This document shows positions 45,259-47,296 of a stretch of DNA of 47,296 nt, in pieces. This DNA is from a virus: the IMG/VR virus record IMGVR_UViG_3300027720_000011, positions 1 to 47,296 of that record; one strand, 5' to 3'. Position numbers and translations under genes: made by a program. Numbering within the stretch: the first letter of the stretch is position 1; each line of letters begins with the position of its first letter. Under the pieces are notes generated by a model that saw only the letters and a program-made list of their open reading frames with translations, was not told the origin of the DNA and searched no databases.

Positions 45259-46323
45259 ATGAAAACAGTTTTAAATTTAAAAAACGTAGACTATACTAAA
45301 CAACCTTTGTTTCTTGGAGAAGATCTAAATTTACAAAGATATGATCGTTTTAAATATCCTATATTTTTTGAATTATTCAAGAAGCAGAACGAAAACTTTT
45401 GGTGGCCTCACGAAATCGCTCTTGGTAAAGACAGAAGTGATTATCAAAATTTAACTGATACTGAAAGATTTGTATTTGATAGTAATTTAAGATTTCAAAC
45501 TCTTGGTGATAGCATGCTTTCTCGTAGCATTCATTCTCTTAAAGATTATGTAAGCAATCCAGAACTTGAAATTTGTATGAATACTTGGGCTCAATTTGAA
45601 GGCATTCATAGTTATAGCTATTCTTATCTTCTTAATAATGTCTACCCAGATCCAACTAAATTTTTTGATAGCATAATGCAAGATAAAGAGATCACAAGTC
45701 GCGCTGAACTTATTAGAAATAACTTTGATAAAATTCTTGGCGATGATGAAAAGAAAGATCCTAAACAAAAGATTTTTGATGCTATTCTTTCTATTAACGT
45801 AATGGAAGGACTTGTGTTTTATGTTTCTTTTGCTTGTTCCTTTTATTTTGGATATCGCGGTAAGATGGAAGGTAATTCTAAAATTATTAAATTTATTCAA
45901 AGAGATGAAGCTTTGCATTTTGCTACTTCTCAAAATCTCTTAAAGATACTTCGTGATGAAGATGAAGAAGGTTTCACATCTATTGTAAAGAAAAATGAAG
46001 ACAAGATCTATGCTTTCTACGAACAAGCAGCAAAGAACGAAAGTGAATGGTCTCAATATCTCTTTAGTAATGGTAGTTTACTTGGATTAAATGCTGAGGT
46101 TTTAGATGGTTACTCTAAGTGGCTTTGTGATAGCAGATTAAGAAGCTTAGGCTATAAGAAGATCTTTAATCAAAAGGATAATCCTATAGCTGGATGGCAT
46201 GATAGCTATTTAGATAGTAGTAAAGTACAAGTTGCGCCACAAGAAACAGAAATTTCATCCTATAAAATAGGAGCTAGAAAAACTGATATAACTGATGATG
46301 ATTTCTCTAATTTAAAACTATAA
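45259..46323 (+). CDS. nrdB: Ribonucleoside-diphosphate reductase beta subunit, class Ia
   Basis: A 354-residue diiron subunit. I use the ATG at 45259 (MKTVLNLKNVDYTKQPLF); the longer frame would overlap nrdA. Iron ligands and radical tyrosine: FEGIHSYSYSYLL has E, H and, four residues after H, the tyrosine; VMEGLVFYVSF and QRDEALHF give the remaining Glu, Glu and His. All catalytic residues seem present. Confidence 0.9.
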   Translation: MKTVLNLKNVDYTKQPLFLGEDLNLQRYDRFKYPIFFELFKKQNENFWWPHEIALGKDRSDYQNLTDTERFVFDSNLRFQTLGDSMLSRSIHSLKDYVSNPELEICMNTWAQFEGIHSYSYSYLLNNVYPDPTKFFDSIMQDKEITSRAELIRNNFDKILGDDEKKDPKQKIFDAILSINVMEGLVFYVSFACSFYFGYRGKMEGNSKIIKFIQRDEALHFATSQNLLKILRDEDEEGFTSIVKKNEDKIYAFYEQAAKNESEWSQYLFSNGSLLGLNAEVLDGYSKWLCDSRLRSLGYKKIFNQKDNPIAGWHDSYLDSSKVQVAPQETEISSYKIGARKTDITDDDFSNLKL

Positions 46324-46337
46324 CAGTATATATAATG

Positions 46338-46345
46338 TGTAATTA
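46338..46345 (+). promoter_or_regulatory. TGTAA-class element with an upstream TATAAT
   Basis: TGTAATTA, 5 nt before the GTG at 46351. TATAAT (46331-46336) stands just upstream but no -35 box is clear. Confidence 0.35.
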
Positions 46346-46350
46346 TATGT

Positions 46351-46683
46351 GTGAATTTGGATATCAACATATTATTTAATTTAGTCTTAGGAGCATTATC
46401 TTTCCTTGGAGGATGGCTATTTACCAGAGTCTTTTCACTTTTTGATAAGCAAGAGAAACTAATGAAAGATTTGAATGATAAAACTTTCAGCGACTTTATA
46501 ATTTTAAGAAAAGAGCTAGAAGCAGAGAGTAGAAGAAATGAACAAGATATTGCTGATCTAGCTTTAAAAGTAAGCACAACTTATGCTACGAAAGATACTG
46601 TAGAGAATGCTATGGAAAAGATTGAAGATAAGCTTGATAGGAATTTTGAATTGATTCAACAATATTTTTTCGATAAAAACTAA
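46351..46683 (+). CDS. Membrane-anchored coiled-coil protein, 110 aa
   Basis: GTG start, the only in-frame option after the preceding ATG is closed by a stop. One hydrophobic span at about residues 6-26 (LFNLVLGALSFLGGWLF), then a long charged coiled coil (KELEAESRRNEQDIADLALK and on). The form, one N-terminal anchor plus coiled coil, is shared by phage inner-membrane spanin-like proteins and many unknown phage proteins; a lysis role is only a possibility. Confidence 0.6.
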   Translation: MNLDINILFNLVLGALSFLGGWLFTRVFSLFDKQEKLMKDLNDKTFSDFIILRKELEAESRRNEQDIADLALKVSTTYATKDTVENAMEKIEDKLDRNFELIQQYFFDKN

Positions 46684-46689
46684 TTTAAC

Positions 46690-46697
46690 TGTAATAG
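46690..46697 (+). promoter_or_regulatory. TGTAA-class element before 46703
   Basis: TGTAATAG, 5 nt before the GTG start. Weak evidence alone; listed because of the series at 16892, 32479, 38181, 42844, 42970 and 46338. Confidence 0.3.
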
Positions 46698-46702
46698 TTT
46701 AA

Positions 46703-47224
46703 GTGATCGTAACTCATAAAGATATTGAATATCTTTCTAAAAAACTAGAATTGTCAGAAGAGAAGACTTTCTGCTTAATAAATGACCCAGAAGCCATAGA
46801 AGCAATACTAACAAAAGCATCAGCGCAAGACTTGCATGGTGAAGAGGTAGTTGGTATCAGTTTTAAACTTTTTGCAGTTCTATCTATTTTAAAATATAGC
46901 CAAGATTTAGATTATGATTTTAATGAAAAAGAATATATAAGTGATACTATAAGTAAAAAGTATCCAGTTATAAGTAAAGACAAGCTAGAAGATGAGTTTA
47001 TTTTTAATATAAAAAAAGATGAAGATACTGCTCAGTACTTTACTGTATTCTTAGGATTCTTTCATAAGAAGTTGGAAAGACCAAGAAGATGTTATCCTAA
47101 TCAGAAGACTTATTACATGATAGCTAAACAAGGATACGAGAACTCAAACAAAGAAAAGATAGCTTATCATCTTAACAATTGGATTAAAGTATTAAGAACA
47201 ATCAATACTGAAATCTGGTACTAA
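46703..47224 (+). CDS. Hypothetical protein, 173 aa, GTG start
   Basis: An all-helical protein with VTHKDIEYLSKKLELSEEK, AILTKASAQDLHGEEVVG and a basic end with ERPRRCYPNQKTYYMIAKQG. No recognised family. It begins 20 nt after the membrane-anchored protein. The last 72 nt of the window after it hold no clear gene. Confidence 0.55.
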   Translation: MIVTHKDIEYLSKKLELSEEKTFCLINDPEAIEAILTKASAQDLHGEEVVGISFKLFAVLSILKYSQDLDYDFNEKEYISDTISKKYPVISKDKLEDEFIFNIKKDEDTAQYFTVFLGFFHKKLERPRRCYPNQKTYYMIAKQGYENSNKEKIAYHLNNWIKVLRTINTEIWY

Positions 47225-47296
47225 TCTTGTATTTATTAACTTTTCTTTAATATCCCATAGAAGACTTTCCCTCATATATATTATATTAAGGTTGTG

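Noticed and set aside
47200-47280. Minus-strand frame of 27 codons at the right end (MRESLLWDIKEK)
   Set aside because: It overlaps the end of the 173-residue gene and has neither coupling nor conserved features.

Overview
This is a 47.3 kb, strongly AT-rich piece of a large, lytic-type tailed-phage (Caudoviricetes) genome. The phage identity rests on a terminase large subunit, portal protein, tail-fibre genes with an S74 chaperone, rIIA/rIIB homologues, a T4 gp55-like sigma factor, a gp1-like deoxynucleotide kinase, dCMP deaminase, PhoH and class Ia ribonucleotide reductase. Gene order does not match T4. I see no integrase, lysogeny repressor or rRNA. The host cannot be read from the sequence; sigma70-like promoters and a proteobacterial-looking cargo gene (16526-16822) hint at a Gram-negative host.

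Layout. (1) 1-16.4 kb, minus strand: about 40 tightly packed, mostly tiny genes with ATGA/TAATG overlaps, plus recognisable early functions: RuvB-like AAA+ ATPase, rIIB, rIIA, macro-like protein, WGR-DNA ligase, HNH/AP2 endonuclease, PD-(D/E)XK-like nuclease and UV-damage endonuclease. (2) 16.4-18.7 kb, accessory: a small exported membrane protein bracketed by 33-nt dyad repeats, a BspA-like leucine-rich-repeat protein, an unusual tRNA-Ser(ACT) and a 2OG-Fe(II) oxygenase. (3) 18.7-28.0 kb, minus strand, apparently one operon read from a promoter near 28.08 kb: dCMP deaminase, dUTPase-fold protein, exported and membrane proteins, IMPDH/GMP-reductase-like enzyme, holo-ACP synthase, an interrupted metallophosphoesterase, PurA-like ligase, acyl carrier protein and carbamoyltransferase. 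(4) 28.1-40.1 kb, mostly plus: dNMP kinase, two sigma-like proteins, glycosyltransferase, PhoH, zinc-finger/XPF-type nuclease, terminase and portal. (5) 40.1-42.8 kb, minus: tail fibre genes. (6) 43.0-47.2 kb, plus: nrdA, nrdB and two unknown genes.

How it fits together. The phage remodels nucleotide pools (RNR, dCMP deaminase, dNMP kinase, and both branch-point reactions acting on IMP) and appears to carry its own acyl-carrier protein with its activating enzyme inside the purine operon, which is the most unusual feature here. Two promoter classes are visible. The first is sigma70-like (TTGACA or variant, 15-17 nt, TATAAT or variant) with the -10 box only 6-9 nt from the start codon, implying leaderless mRNAs. 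The second is a TGTAAWW element in front of the portal, tail-fibre, PhoH, LRR and nrdA operons, which may be read by a phage sigma factor. All functions are inferred from sequence motifs; no database search was run.
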